DNA from: Agrobacterium cucumeris
GTDB taxonomy: Bacteria > Pseudomonadota > Alphaproteobacteria > Rhizobiales > Rhizobiaceae
NCBI RefSeq assembly: GCF_030036535.1
Contig: NZ_CP080390.1
Location: 1 to 64,000, forward strand
Direction: 5' to 3'
DNA length: 64,000 nucleotides
Both the position numbers and the translations under genes were made by a program. The notes beneath the pieces are model-generated. The model was not told the DNA's origin, searched no databases, and saw only the letters and a list, made by a program, of their open reading frames with translations. Shown here piece after piece: positions 1-8,595 of the stretch. The first letter of the stretch is position 1. Each line of letters opens with the position of its first letter.

Positions 1-1275
1 ATGCGTTATCTTGAGACGGCAATAACGCGTCTGACGCTAATAAACCGTCTGAAACCTGAGGCCCAAGTGAACGTGATCGACCGGCACATTAATCGAGCAT
101 CAACTTCCGCACACATCACCCAGCGCGCGGAAGCGTTGTCTGCGAGACTCAGGGCGGTTGGTGAGCGCGCGTTTCCCCCTACCGCACAAAAGTCGCTTCG
201 ATCTTTCACTTCCGGCGAGGTCGCCGAAATTGTCGGCGTGTCAGACGGCTATCTTCGCCAGCTTTCGCTCGATGGACTCGGCCCTTCGCCAGATTTGGGA
301 AGCGCCGGTCGCCGCTCTTACACTTTGGAGCAAATCAATCAACTCCGTGAGTATCTTGCCGGAGCTCGACCTAAGGAAGCAAGTAGATTTTGGCCACGTC
401 GGCGCAGTGGCGAAAAACTTCAGGTGATCACGGTCGCAAATTTCAAAGGCGGCTCCGCGAAGACAACAACTGCTGTTTATCTCGCACAAGGACTTGCGTT
501 GCAGGGCTACCGTGTCTTGGCGGTTGATCTTGATCCTCAGGCTTCCCTCTCCGCAATGTTCGGTTATCAGCCAGAGTTCGACGTTGCCGAAAACACGACC
601 CTTTATGGTGCGATCCGCTACGACGACCAGAGGGTGACGATGAAGGACGTTATCCGGCGCACCTACTTTACCGGGATAAGCATTGTCCCGGGTAATCTCG
701 AACTGATGGAGTTTGAACATCAGACCCCTCGATTCATGCTGCAGAATCGAGGGCGTCCGGAGGATCTATTTTTCAGACGTGTCGCAGGCGCAATCAATCA
801 GGTCGAACAGGACTTCGACGTCGTTGTCGTCGATTGCCCCCCACAACTGGGCTTTTTGACCATGGGCGCCCTTAACGCAGCGAGTGGCATGATTGTGACT
901 GTCCATCCCCAAATGGTCGATGTCGCATCCATGAGCCAGTTCCTCTTGATGACGTCCGATCTCGTGTCGGTAATTGAAGAAGCCGGCGGACGGCTCGACT
1001 ACGACTTTCTACGGTTTCTTATTACGAGGCATGATCCGCGCGACGTCCCCGAGCAGGAAATCGTGGCGCTGCTTCGTGACGTCTTCGGAATCGACGTCAT
1101 GGCGGCATCCGCATGGAAGTCGACGGCAATCGCCAATGCCGGTCTTACCAAGCAGTCGCTCTATGAACTCTCGCGCGGCGCGGTAGGACGGACGACGTAT
1201 GATCGAGCAATGGAATCCATCAATGCCGTGAATCTGGAAATTATCGACCAGATAAACAAGGTCTGGGGTCGATGA
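1..1275 (+). CDS. repA: RepA, ParA-type partition ATPase of a repABC replicon
   Basis: RepA is the ATPase that segregates repABC plasmids and, with RepB, represses its own operon. The reading frame is open from the first base of the window (ATG, 424 aa), so the start is uncertain; GTG codons at 67 and 73 are alternatives, and the segment from about residue 33 onward matches the family N-terminus better than the first 30 residues. Residues about 66-120 form the DNA-binding part found in plasmid RepA proteins. The deviant Walker A motif KGGSAKTT is at residues 149-156 and the following DLDPQASLS at about 176-184; VVVDCPPQLG is the Walker B region. repB follows 93 bp downstream in the same direction. 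Family call is secure; start is not. Confidence 0.95.
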   Translation: MRYLETAITRLTLINRLKPEAQVNVIDRHINRASTSAHITQRAEALSARLRAVGERAFPPTAQKSLRSFTSGEVAEIVGVSDGYLRQLSLDGLGPSPDLGSAGRRSYTLEQINQLREYLAGARPKEASRFWPRRRSGEKLQVITVANFKGGSAKTTTAVYLAQGLALQGYRVLAVDLDPQASLSAMFGYQPEFDVAENTTLYGAIRYDDQRVTMKDVIRRTYFTGISIVPGNLELMEFEHQTPRFMLQNRGRPEDLFFRRVAGAINQVEQDFDVVVVDCPPQLGFLTMGALNAASGMIVTVHPQMVDVASMSQFLLMTSDLVSVIEEAGGRLDYDFLRFLITRHDPRDVPEQEIVALLRDVFGIDVMAASAWKSTAIANAGLTKQSLYELSRGAVGRTTYDRAMESINAVNLEIIDQINKVWGR

Positions 1276-1312
1276 TGGCGGCTCAATCGCTGATAAATCA
1301 AAACCTTAGTGT

Positions 1313-1328
1313 GTTGTCAGCTGACTAC
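1313..1328. promoter_or_regulatory. parS-like RepB-binding palindrome between repA and repB
   Basis: GTTGTCAGCTGACTAC lies in the repA-repB gap and is nearly a perfect palindrome. It fits the centromere (parS) pattern of repABC plasmids, GTT-n4-GC-n4-AAC, except in the last half-site. A second copy differing by one base lies behind repC at 3817-3832. Binding by the RepB encoded here is inferred. Confidence 0.7.
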
Positions 1329-1368
1329 ACGGTCTTACTAGAACTGTTGTTTGGATAGGGTCGGAACG

Positions 1369-2376
1369 ATGAGCAAACGTACACAATCCATTCGCTCAAT
1401 GTTTGCCGGGGGCAACGATCAGACCGCTTCTAATGACGCACAGCAGCCTGTGCAGCGAGTTGCCTCGGGTGCGGTCCGGTCGTTGAAAGACACGTTCTCA
1501 GAGGTGGAAAGACATTACGAAGAGCTCAAGCAGCAAGTTGCTGACGGAGCTGTTCCAGTCGAAATAGACCCAGAATTGGTCGACCCCTCGCCCTTCGCGG
1601 ACCGGTTTGAGGACCAAGACATGGCTGTCTTGGAGGTCCTTAAGACTTCGATCAAAGATCATGGACAAGAAATTCCGATCCTTGTTCGACCGCATCCAGC
1701 TGAGATCGGACGATATCAGGTTGCCTACGGCCACCGCAGACTACGTGCGACTGCCGAACTCGGCTTGAAAGTCAAAGCCTATGTCCGCGAACTGGATGAC
1801 GATCGTCTTGTCGTCGCGCAGGGCATTGAGAATTCCGCTCGTGAAGACCTGACTTTCATCGAACGGGCGGCGTTTGCACTCAAACTGGACGAGGGTGGTT
1901 TTCAACGGTCGCTAATACAAATGGCTTTGTCTGTTGACCGACACGAAGCTCAAAAGCTGGTAACAGTTGCTCGGGCAGTTCCGCAGTGGTTGATTGATTC
2001 CATTGGCCGTGCGCCGAAGATCGGTCGACCGAGGTGGCAGGAGCTCGCAGAACTTTTGAAAGTCCCGGGCGCAGAGAAGAAGGCCCGCAAAGCCACCCAG
2101 GACAAATCCTTCTCACATAGGGATTCTGACAATCGTTTCCTGGTCGTCCTAAGAGCGTCCAAGATAGATGATGTGACGGCGCCGTCTGTAGCCCCCACCC
2201 GCTTGGTCGCAAAATCTGCTGACGGGCTTCAAATCGCGACGCTCGCCATCGGCGGCAAGCAGTGCAAAATCGAAATGAACCGAGATAGAGACGAGACTTT
2301 TGCAAAGTTTGTTATGGAGCAGCTTCCTGCGCTCTACGCGAACTTCAGAAAGGAAAATCCGTCATCTGAAGGATAA
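1369..2376 (+). CDS. repB: RepB, ParB-type centromere-binding protein
   Basis: RepB binds parS and works with RepA in plasmid segregation and incompatibility. The protein is 335 aa from ATG 1369, giving MSKRTQSIRSMFAGG, the usual RepB N-terminus; an in-frame TTG at 1351 is less likely. The ParB/sulfiredoxin-like N-terminal nuclease-fold domain is recognisable around residues 60-160 (PILVRPHPAEIGRYQVAYGH followed by RRLRA and GIENSAREDLTFIERA), followed by a helix-turn-helix region. Length is normal for the family. It sits between repA and repC in the conserved order and is presumably co-transcribed with both. Confidence 0.95.
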   Translation: MSKRTQSIRSMFAGGNDQTASNDAQQPVQRVASGAVRSLKDTFSEVERHYEELKQQVADGAVPVEIDPELVDPSPFADRFEDQDMAVLEVLKTSIKDHGQEIPILVRPHPAEIGRYQVAYGHRRLRATAELGLKVKAYVRELDDDRLVVAQGIENSAREDLTFIERAAFALKLDEGGFQRSLIQMALSVDRHEAQKLVTVARAVPQWLIDSIGRAPKIGRPRWQELAELLKVPGAEKKARKATQDKSFSHRDSDNRFLVVLRASKIDDVTAPSVAPTRLVAKSADGLQIATLAIGGKQCKIEMNRDRDETFAKFVMEQLPALYANFRKENPSSEG

Positions 2377-2379
2377 ATA

Positions 2380-2535
2380 AGGATAGGAACAGCAAAAGAA
2401 AGGCCCCCAAACGTCGCCGTCGTGGAAGCCTCTCTCAATGGTCTAAGCAGCCTGAGAATCGCATTTCCATGAATCGCAGTCAAGAGTCTTTGGCACCGTT
2501 TTTGGTGAGCAGATTTCTTTTGCCTATTGAAGGGT
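2380..2535 (-). ncRNA. repB-repC intergenic region, likely encoding the antisense ctRNA
   Basis: In repABC plasmids the 150-200 bp gap between repB and repC carries a small counter-transcribed RNA on the opposite strand that limits RepC synthesis and is an incompatibility determinant. The gap here (about 165 bp) has the expected size and place. I did not identify the exact promoter or ends of the RNA from sequence alone, so the call rests on position and family knowledge. Confidence 0.55.
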
Positions 2536-2542
2536 GAAAGAC

Positions 2543-3754
2543 ATGCAGAGTGGAAATGTGACGACGCCGTTTGGGCGGCGGCCGATGACGCTTGCCTTAG
2601 TGGCGGCACAGTTCAAATCCGCCGACATCAGGCAGGGTAAATCGGCCGACAAGTGGAAGATCTATCGCGATGCTTGTGACGCGCGATCATTGTTGGGTTT
2701 GCGCGATCGGGCACTTGCAGTGCTCAACGCGCTTCTATCATTCTACCCTGAGGCTGAACTCAAGGAGGAAGCGAATCTTATCGTGTTTCCGTCCAATGCC
2801 CAACTCGCGGCACGGGCAAACGGTATCGCCGGCACGACGCTACGCGAGAACTTGGCCCTCTTGGTCGATGCAGGTCTCATCCAACGGAATGATAGCCCGA
2901 ACGGGAAACGCTATGCGCGCAAGAGCTCAGATGGGTCCATCGAGACAGCCTTTGGCTTCAGTCTTGCGCCGCTTCTGGCCCGATCAGAAGAACTTGCGGT
3001 TATGGCCCAGCAGGTCGCAGAGGGTAATCGCAAGCTCAAAATCGTCAAAGAGCGCATCACAATTGCCCGACGGGATGTCCGGAAATTGATCTCTGCGGCA
3101 ATGGAAGATCACGTTCCCGGGGATTGGGCCAAGGTCGAGGAGCTTTATGTTGAAGCCATGGCACGGCTGCGGCGGGCAAAAGGGGCGGACGAATTAATCG
3201 GAATTCTCGACGAAGTCGAGATGCTGAAGGAAGAAGTAGTCAATCTATTGGAACGGCACGTCAATCTTGGAAAATCCGACGCCAATGATGACGGATTCCG
3301 TCAGCACATACAGAATTCAAATACCGAATCCAGCAATGAACTTGAACCTTGCTCTGAAAACGAGCAGGGCGCGAAGCAGAGTAAAAACGTTGAACTAAGA
3401 GCCGAATCGATAAAATCATTCCCGCTTGGTATGGTCCTTCGGGCATGCCCGGAGATTTCCATGTATGGTCCGGGCGGAGCAATCGGCAGCTGGCGGGACC
3501 TTATGATGGCCGCCGTGGTCGTGCGATCAATGCTGGGGGTAAGCCCGTCGGCCTACCAGGACGCCTGCGAAGTAATAGGGGCTGAAAACGCGGCCGCAAT
3601 GATGGCTGCAATCCTGGAGCGGGCGGGGCACATCACATCGGCCGGTGGATATCTTCGCGATTTGACGTCGAGGGCGAAACGCGGCGAGTTTTCTCTCGGA
3701 CCAATGTTGATGGCGTTGCTGCGGGCCAATGGCGGCGAACAAAGGCGGGCTTAA
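2543..3754 (+). CDS. repC: RepC, replication initiator of a repABC replicon
   Basis: RepC is the initiator that is essential for replication; the origin lies inside its own coding sequence in studied relatives. The 403-aa protein from ATG 2543 begins MQSGNVTTPFGRRPMTLALV, the typical RepC N-terminus; a GTG at 2534 is less likely because AAGGG lies just before it. The N-terminal winged-helix DNA-binding domain covers about residues 1-200 (NAQLAARANGIAGTTLRENL), followed by a variable linker near 210-290 and the conserved C-terminal domain ending in GEFSLGPMLMALLRANGGEQ. The gene looks intact, so this replicon is probably functional. Confidence 0.95.
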   Translation: MQSGNVTTPFGRRPMTLALVAAQFKSADIRQGKSADKWKIYRDACDARSLLGLRDRALAVLNALLSFYPEAELKEEANLIVFPSNAQLAARANGIAGTTLRENLALLVDAGLIQRNDSPNGKRYARKSSDGSIETAFGFSLAPLLARSEELAVMAQQVAEGNRKLKIVKERITIARRDVRKLISAAMEDHVPGDWAKVEELYVEAMARLRRAKGADELIGILDEVEMLKEEVVNLLERHVNLGKSDANDDGFRQHIQNSNTESSNELEPCSENEQGAKQSKNVELRAESIKSFPLGMVLRACPEISMYGPGGAIGSWRDLMMAAVVVRSMLGVSPSAYQDACEVIGAENAAAMMAAILERAGHITSAGGYLRDLTSRAKRGEFSLGPMLMALLRANGGEQRRA

Positions 3755-3816
3755 TCGCGGTTCCAAATTATATCCCTTGAAAAACATTAGTGCCCTTTGA
3801 ACCGCCGCTTTGTTTT

Positions 3817-3832
3817 GTTGTCAGCTGACCAC
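3817..3832. promoter_or_regulatory. parS-like palindrome downstream of repC
   Basis: GTTGTCAGCTGACCAC, 62 bp behind the repC stop, repeats the site at 1313 with one base change. In R. etli p42d and other repABC plasmids, parS sites downstream of repC are needed for partition. Two matching sites flanking repB-repC support this reading. Confidence 0.7.
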
Positions 3833-4592
3833 AAGCTAAATTGTTGTTTTTGCTACTTGGTTGCAATAATAGCATTCTAAGGTGCGATTTTACTTCGCAG
3901 ATCCATTCAGAATGGCGGCCCGTTCAGGTGCGTGAGCGAATGCGAGACCTTATATCCATGCGGACGCTCCGCGACCACATATTTGGATGCGTTGCACAGT
4001 GGGGAGTCATATGTTGGCGAAGCTTGGATGCGATCGCCGAAAGCAGCCTTCTGCATGCAGCCATCCCAGCCAGTACCTTATGGCGTTTTTCCCGGAGACC
4101 GGTGTTGCCAGGCGGTGGGCCTTTTGCTTGCGCAGCTTTGATGCCTGGTTTCGTTCGCACGGAGATCGGTACGCGCTCAACTTGTGCTGTGGCGGCTAGT
4201 ACCTAGAGAGAAAGACGCTCCGCTGCGTCGATATCCCGATCGGACCTCGCAGCGAATGAAATAGAACCTCTTCAAGTCGATCCTTCGATCACTCGGAAGA
4301 TGGCTGACGGAGTGGCGAGTTCTCGCTTAGACCAATATTGATGGCTTTGATGCGTTCTCATGTCCAGCAGCGTCGTGTTGGCTAGCAAAACCACCGAACC
4401 CGGGCACTACAGGATTCGAACACATGAGAACTGGTTTCTAGATTGGAGAAGCCCGACGACTATGTGTTCAGATCGATTGTATTATCACGGGTCGTGCCAT
4501 CTGATTCATGGAATTAGTCCGTACAGGTGGCAAGAACAATTGACTCTTGGATCGCGCTGGCAAACAAAGCAGCGATGTACAGAGGATGAATA
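3833..4592. other. Decayed intergenic DNA downstream of repC
   Basis: No convincing gene was found in this stretch. Short open frames exist on both strands but have no recognisable motifs, no good ribosome-binding sites and no matching neighbours. The only interpretable item is the repC 3' remnant at 4308-4385, listed separately. Confidence 0.5.
4308..4385 (+). pseudogene. Remnant of a second repC 3' end
   Basis: Reading from 4314 gives GEFSLRPILMALMRSHVQQR and then a stop at 4383. This lines up with the last residues of the intact RepC (GEFSLGPMLMALLRANGGEQ). An in-frame stop at 4305 cuts the frame off upstream, so only the extreme C-terminus remains. It is either a relic of a second repABC copy or a tandem duplication that has decayed. 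Confidence 0.65.
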
Positions 4593-5036
4593 ATTGCTGA
4601 CCAAGAAATCCAGACCCAGGATGGCGCCGTAGCGGCAGAAGCTGAGCCCGCTGCTCCGAAAAAGACTTCAAAAAGGAAATAACACGAAGGCTGAAAAAAT
4701 TCGTGCGAATGCGTCGAAACTGGCGAAGCAGAAGGTCCGCGGCCTTACCGGGGAGGAAAAGCTGGAAAAGATTGGTCAGATTGAAGCTACGGTCGCTGGC
4801 GGCGCAACCTTGAAGATGCCGTGAAAAGCGCTGGTATTTCGGATCAGACTCATTATCAGTGGAAGAAGGCTTTGGCTCAACCGGCGCCACCCGTTTCCGC
4901 AGCATCTCTTTCGGTGGATGACGAACTCGCCGAATTCATCCAGCTCGAGGAAGAAAATCGGCGCCTCAGAAAGCTGCTCTCAGAGAAGCTGCGCGCCGAA
5001 AACGCTGATCTGCGCAAGAGACATGGTATGAGTTAG
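4593..5036 (+). pseudogene. Frameshifted SyrB-like regulator gene
   Basis: SyrB-type proteins are small rhizobial regulators with a Lys/Ala-rich N-terminal half and a C-terminal helix-turn-helix-like part. Three frames together give the whole protein. The first, from about 4593, runs ADQEIQTQDGAVAAEAEPAA and then KKTSKRK to a stop. The second runs from NTKAEKIRANASKLAKQKVR to EATVAGGATLK. The third runs DAVKSAGISDQTHYQWKKAL and ends at 5036 in a leucine-rich coiled coil (LEEENRRLRKLLSEKLRAEN). Two single-base shifts, one near 4680 and one near 4813-4818, break the gene. Only the 71-aa C-terminal part from GTG/ATG-like codons near 4821 stays open. The recognisable start codon is also lost. Confidence 0.65.
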
Positions 5037-5156
5037 CGGTCTTTCGGTGTCCATCCCTCGATCACCTTGACGTGCAATCCTCGGGATTGGCCGGTTTCAA
5101 AAATTCCCGTGCATCCTGATCATTCTGCGCCCTCACTCATTCCATTTCTTAGGAAC

Positions 5157-5747
5157 ATGCGAACACCACGATCCAATTTCATCGTCGAATATAAGACGAA
5201 CAGGCGCCAGACACTTCGCCGAACCTCAATCTGGGGCGATCTGGATTTGCAGGCTGTTGCCCGCGCGGTAGAGGCTGACGATGTGATGCCAAAGCTTGAT
5301 CTGCCTCAAGCAGCATCAGTTCAGGAGGACGTTGTCGCGGTGAAGTTCGAGGTGGTAGACTACTCGGATGTTCCGATTGACGGCGAAGTCCCTCCGGATA
5401 GTCCTGCCGCAACGTCGTCGTCGAAAGAGTTTTCCATCGAGTCTGAAGCTGTGGAAGACGATGCGTCCGACCCCACGCGCTCGGTGCATCAGCAGCGTAG
5501 CCCGGGTTCAGGATGGACTCCGAAGTCTGGAGCGAAAGCACGGAGTAAGAAGACGCCGTCAGCGAGCCCCGCAAGTGCACCAATTCTCAATCTTCGCCGC
5601 GATCCCCCGCTGCTGTGCGGCTTGGATGAAGAGCTCGCCGCTCTCGAGGCTGAAAACCGCCATCTGAGAAGCCTCATGGTCGTGAAGCTCCGGAAGGAGA
5701 ACGAAAGGCTGAAGTTCATGCTTCGGCGATTTGGTCAAAGTCGCTAA
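5157..5747 (+). CDS. Coiled-coil protein related to the SyrB C-terminus, unknown function
   Basis: The 196-aa frame from ATG 5157 starts MRTPRSNFIVEYKTNRRQ and contains the segment SIWGDLDLQAVARAVEAD (about residues 21-44). An acidic, low-complexity middle part follows, then a basic Ser/Lys-rich stretch. The last 35 residues (ELAALEAENRHLRSLMVVKL and RKENERLKFMLRRFG) form a heptad-like coiled coil resembling that of the SyrB-like pseudogene just upstream, so the two may share an oligomerisation module. The longer frame from TTG 5067 is not supported by a ribosome-binding site. I do not know its function; it resembles hypothetical proteins that accompany SyrB-like genes on rhizobial plasmids. 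Confidence 0.55.
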   Translation: MRTPRSNFIVEYKTNRRQTLRRTSIWGDLDLQAVARAVEADDVMPKLDLPQAASVQEDVVAVKFEVVDYSDVPIDGEVPPDSPAATSSSKEFSIESEAVEDDASDPTRSVHQQRSPGSGWTPKSGAKARSKKTPSASPASAPILNLRRDPPLLCGLDEELAALEAENRHLRSLMVVKLRKENERLKFMLRRFGQSR

Positions 5748-6466
5748 GTTTGATTACTAGCACGAACGAGTATGCGCATCGGTCGGCGACCGCTGAACCC
5801 GCAGTAGCAGGCGTCTAAGGCGGGAATCTCGTAAATTCGGTGGTTGATGGTGTCGTTTGGCATTTAATCGTAAGAACGCGGCCGTTCCGGCAGGTGGTGG
5901 CATTTAATTTGAGATTTTCGGTGCGATTTTCGGCGTCTGGCACCTTCCGATTTGGCAATAACCGTTTGTGACGGTTTAGCATTTTCTGAGGACGATTGGC
6001 CGACGGCATTCATCTTTTCCATGGCGACGAATCTCACCTTAAGTGCCAATCGAAGCCTGAATCTCAAAATTAACTGCTCAATCTCAATTTAAGTGCCACG
6101 CTATCTTGTTGAAATTATCGCATGCGGAGTCTTGCGATTAAATGCAAAACGACACAAGACTCCCATTATGTTGTCGTCCATTCGGGCGCCTCCCCGGCCA
6201 TCTTTCCTACGCTGCGACCGCTCTGTCGACACGATCGCCTTGACTTGGTCTTGGCCACTGTGCTCGTAAGCAATGACGACGTGGCGAGCCCTGGACACGA
6301 CTTAGCCGTTGTAACGCTCGATGAGGTCCCCGGTGGACGGCCCGAACATTCTATCGAATGTCCTGCTGCTGTCGATAGGCCATTCACTGCAGCCAAGGTC
6401 GGAACACGTTGAAAGGTGGGGGGGATCGTACTACTATATAGTTGGAACGAAAGGCGATCAGCTTCG
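5748..6466. other. Intergenic region holding a mini-element
   Basis: No gene is evident here. The stretch 5851-6154 has nested terminal repeats of an IS21-like element (listed separately). The remainder, 6155-6466, holds the promoter region of the RelE-like/Shedu unit, with nothing else recognisable. Confidence 0.5.
5851..6154. mobile_element. 304-bp mini-element with nested IS21-like inverted repeats
   Basis: Positions 5851-5874 and 6131-6154 are inverted repeats matching at 22 of 24 bases, beginning TGTCGTTT and containing GCATTTAATCG. A second, inner pair lies at 5898-5916 (TGGCATTTAATTTGAGATT) and 6080-6098, matching at 17 of 19. A partial further copy lies at about 6030-6048. Repeated terminal motifs at each end with TG...CA tips are typical of the IS21 family. 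No istA/istB gene lies between them, so this is a non-autonomous (MITE-like) derivative or internal-deletion relic. No clear target duplication was seen. Confidence 0.6.
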
Positions 6467-6763
6467 ATGCAGATAGTGTGGACATTTACAGCGCGGTCAT
6501 ACCTCGACCAACTCGCATCGGAAGAGAAAGCAAAGGTGGTCAACGCTGTTGAACGTCTGTCGCGCGGCGGACGATCCTCAGCTCTGGAGCAAACAAAGCT
6601 ATTGCTCGGGACGAAAGATCTCTTTTCCCTTAGGGTGGGAGCCGAGTTGCGAGTCCTCGTTCGCTTCGAGGGCGAAAATCTAAAAATTGAGGACGTCGTT
6701 AGGCGTAGCCAGCTCGATGGATTGCGGAGAGTTGAGAGGTTGGCACAGGCCCACTCTGTATGA
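6467..6763 (+). CDS. RelE/ParE-like small protein, partner of Shedu-type nuclease
   Basis: The 98-aa protein from ATG 6467 (MQIVWTFTARSYLDQLASEE) has the beta-helix-helix-beta pattern of RelE/ParE superfamily toxins. The central strand-rich part is LLLGTKDLFSLRVGAELRVL and the C-terminal strand is EDVVRRSQ. In-frame upstream codons exist, but ATG 6467 begins at the expected first strand. No antitoxin gene is found next to it; instead its last 4 bases overlap the start of the DUF4263 gene (ATGA), so the two are translationally coupled. The protein could be a toxin-fold regulator or an effector-associated subunit. Whether it cleaves mRNA or poisons gyrase cannot be told from sequence. Confidence 0.6.
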   Translation: MQIVWTFTARSYLDQLASEEKAKVVNAVERLSRGGRSSALEQTKLLLGTKDLFSLRVGAELRVLVRFEGENLKIEDVVRRSQLDGLRRVERLAQAHSV

Positions 6764-7398
6764 AATCCTTTGTTTCCTTAAATCTTGATACTTCGATCTT
6801 ACGACAAAACCTGGACGAACTTGACGAGCTCCTTAAATCCGAGAGCCATCTCAAGGAACGGGATCAGATAGCGCCATTTTTTAAAGAGCGCCCGCATCTC
6901 TGCGCTGCTATTGGCTACGGAAACAATGCTGTCGAACTACCCAACTGCTGGGCAAGCGAACTCGACTTGTTTGGCGATTTCGTGTGCGACGCGGCTTCTG
7001 GCGATACTGAGGCGAATGCATTCACATTGATCGAGGTCGAGGACGCGCGAGAATACAGCATCTTTACAAAGCTCGAAGCCGGAAAATCAATGAAACACTG
7101 GTCCAACCGATTTGAGCACGGCTCGTCGCAGTTGGTTGATTGGGCGTGGCGGCTGTCGGAAGAAAAAAACTCTTCCGCATTCAGACGGATTTTCGGTACG
7201 AATAGCCCGACAATTCACCTGCTTCTGATTGTAGGGCGTGATGCGGATCTCGTGCCAGATGATCTTGATCGACTTCGCTGGCGTGCTAACAATGTTGCCT
7301 TTGGTGGTTATCGGATGTCGTGCTTCACCTTTGACGGAATACTAGCCTCAATCCGTCGTCGTCTTCTTCTGGCAAGCCAGCCGTCAGAGGTAACCTGA
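6760..7398 (+). CDS. Shedu-type (DUF4263/SduA) nuclease-domain protein
   Basis: The 212-aa protein resembles DUF4263, the PD-(D/E)xK nuclease domain of the Shedu anti-phage protein SduA. The core runs from GDFVCDAASG (about residue 68) through FTLIEVEDAREYS (about 88-100), where an acidic pair replaces the canonical ExK. It continues with RFEHGSSQLVDWAWRLSEEK and ends in HLLLIVGRDADLVPDD followed by RLRWRANN, the usual DUF4263 ending. The N-terminal 65 residues are helical. In this branch the catalytic lysine position reads E-V-E-D-A, so activity needs testing. It overlaps the upstream RelE-like gene by 4 bp. Shedu proteins usually act alone, so the pairing is notable. Confidence 0.65.
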   Translation: MKSFVSLNLDTSILRQNLDELDELLKSESHLKERDQIAPFFKERPHLCAAIGYGNNAVELPNCWASELDLFGDFVCDAASGDTEANAFTLIEVEDAREYSIFTKLEAGKSMKHWSNRFEHGSSQLVDWAWRLSEEKNSSAFRRIFGTNSPTIHLLLIVGRDADLVPDDLDRLRWRANNVAFGGYRMSCFTFDGILASIRRRLLLASQPSEVT

Positions 7399-7596
7399 AA
7401 CGTTTGCGAGATCCGGCTGAAGGCGCCAAGCCCGCGATCTTACAACGGCCCCGGCGTAACAATGAAAACGGTCATCATCTAAATTACAGAAGTGCTCACA
7501 AGCCCGAGCTAAGTTAGGCTGCTTCTCCTGAGTAGTGCCGTTTGAGATAGACTTCCATCCCCAACTGAATTTGCGCGAACCAAGGTCCTGACAGAC

Positions 7597-8583
7597 TCAT
7601 AACAAGCGCGCCGCGCGTCCACACCGTCTGGTGGCATTGCTGGATGCCTGTTGAATCGAGCGATGACGTGACTGCTCCATCGCCTCGGGTAGGGGAATGC
7701 CTCGGTTCGCCGCCTCGGCCAGATACCTGACCGCAACCCATGGGCCGAAAACTCCCCGCTCTCCAACCCGGCCATCTCCACCCTCTGCTTGATAACGGCG
7801 TTGACCGACTGCGGATCGAGCGCCCGCCGCGAAATTGTCCCCCAGCGCCCGCCCCCCCCCCCGAAACACGCTGCCCTTGTCGATCTTCCCCCGCCGCCAG
7901 CCAGGCATTCAACGCCTCGACAGGCCGGCCGGTGAGATAGACGACTCGTCCTCCTCGCCTGACGTCGTTTTGGTACGGCCAAGATGAATGGCGAGAGAGG
8001 GGAGGGGAGTGCCGCCTTCGGTCTCGATCGGAGCTTCCACGGTCAGTTGTTCCAGGCGAAGGCCTGCGATCTCGCTGCGCCGGCGGCCGCCGGAGGCAAA
8101 GGCGACCATCAGGATCGCCCGGTCGCGGAGATCACGCGGGCTTTCGGTCGCGCACGTCACCAACAGCTTGGCCAGCACGTCGCCGGTGACCGCCTTTGCG
8201 CTTTTGCGGCGGCGTTGCCGCAGGACGGCGCGCACATCCAGACGAACGGCGGATTCGAGGGCAGGGGAGCCGAAGGCGTCGGTAAGCCCGCGCCATCTGG
8301 TCAGTGTCGACCAGTTCGCCAGCCGACGGAGCACGGTCGCCGGCGCATGTGGGCCGGCGGACTTGAGGAATCCCTGGTGCCGGAGGTTTTCGGCCACGTC
8401 TGCCGGGATGCCGTGATCTGAATCGGCAGTACGTTTCTCCGGATCCCACAGGTGATGGGTGACGAATTTCAGGAGCAGCGCTTCGGGCGCCGGCCAGGGT
8501 AGAGATTTTCCGGAGGCCGCCAGACCCCAGGCTTCGAAATAGGCGAGATCGGAGGTCAGCGCCCGGAGCGTATTGTCGCCCAT
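7597..8583 (-). pseudogene. Decayed tyrosine recombinase gene
   Basis: The N-terminal 200 residues read cleanly from ATG 8583 (MGDNTLRALTSDLAYFEAWG). They include the SAM-like core-binding domain and the first catalytic-domain arginine region (RDLRDRAILMVAFASGGRRR). The frame then shifts near 7910-7935, again at an 11-C run at 7852-7862, and again near 7760. Joined frames restore RRALDPQSVNAVIKQRVEMA, then SAHGLRSG (the HxLR box) and IPLPEAMEQSRHRSIQQASS. The active-site tyrosine segment is lost. It is similar in plan to the intact recombinase just upstream on the same strand. Confidence 0.75.
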
Positions 8584-8595
8584 GCGCTGTGTGGC

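Noticed and set aside
3841..4206. Open frames behind repC as small genes
   Set aside because: No family motif, no plausible ribosome-binding site and overlapping frames on both strands; the region looks decayed.
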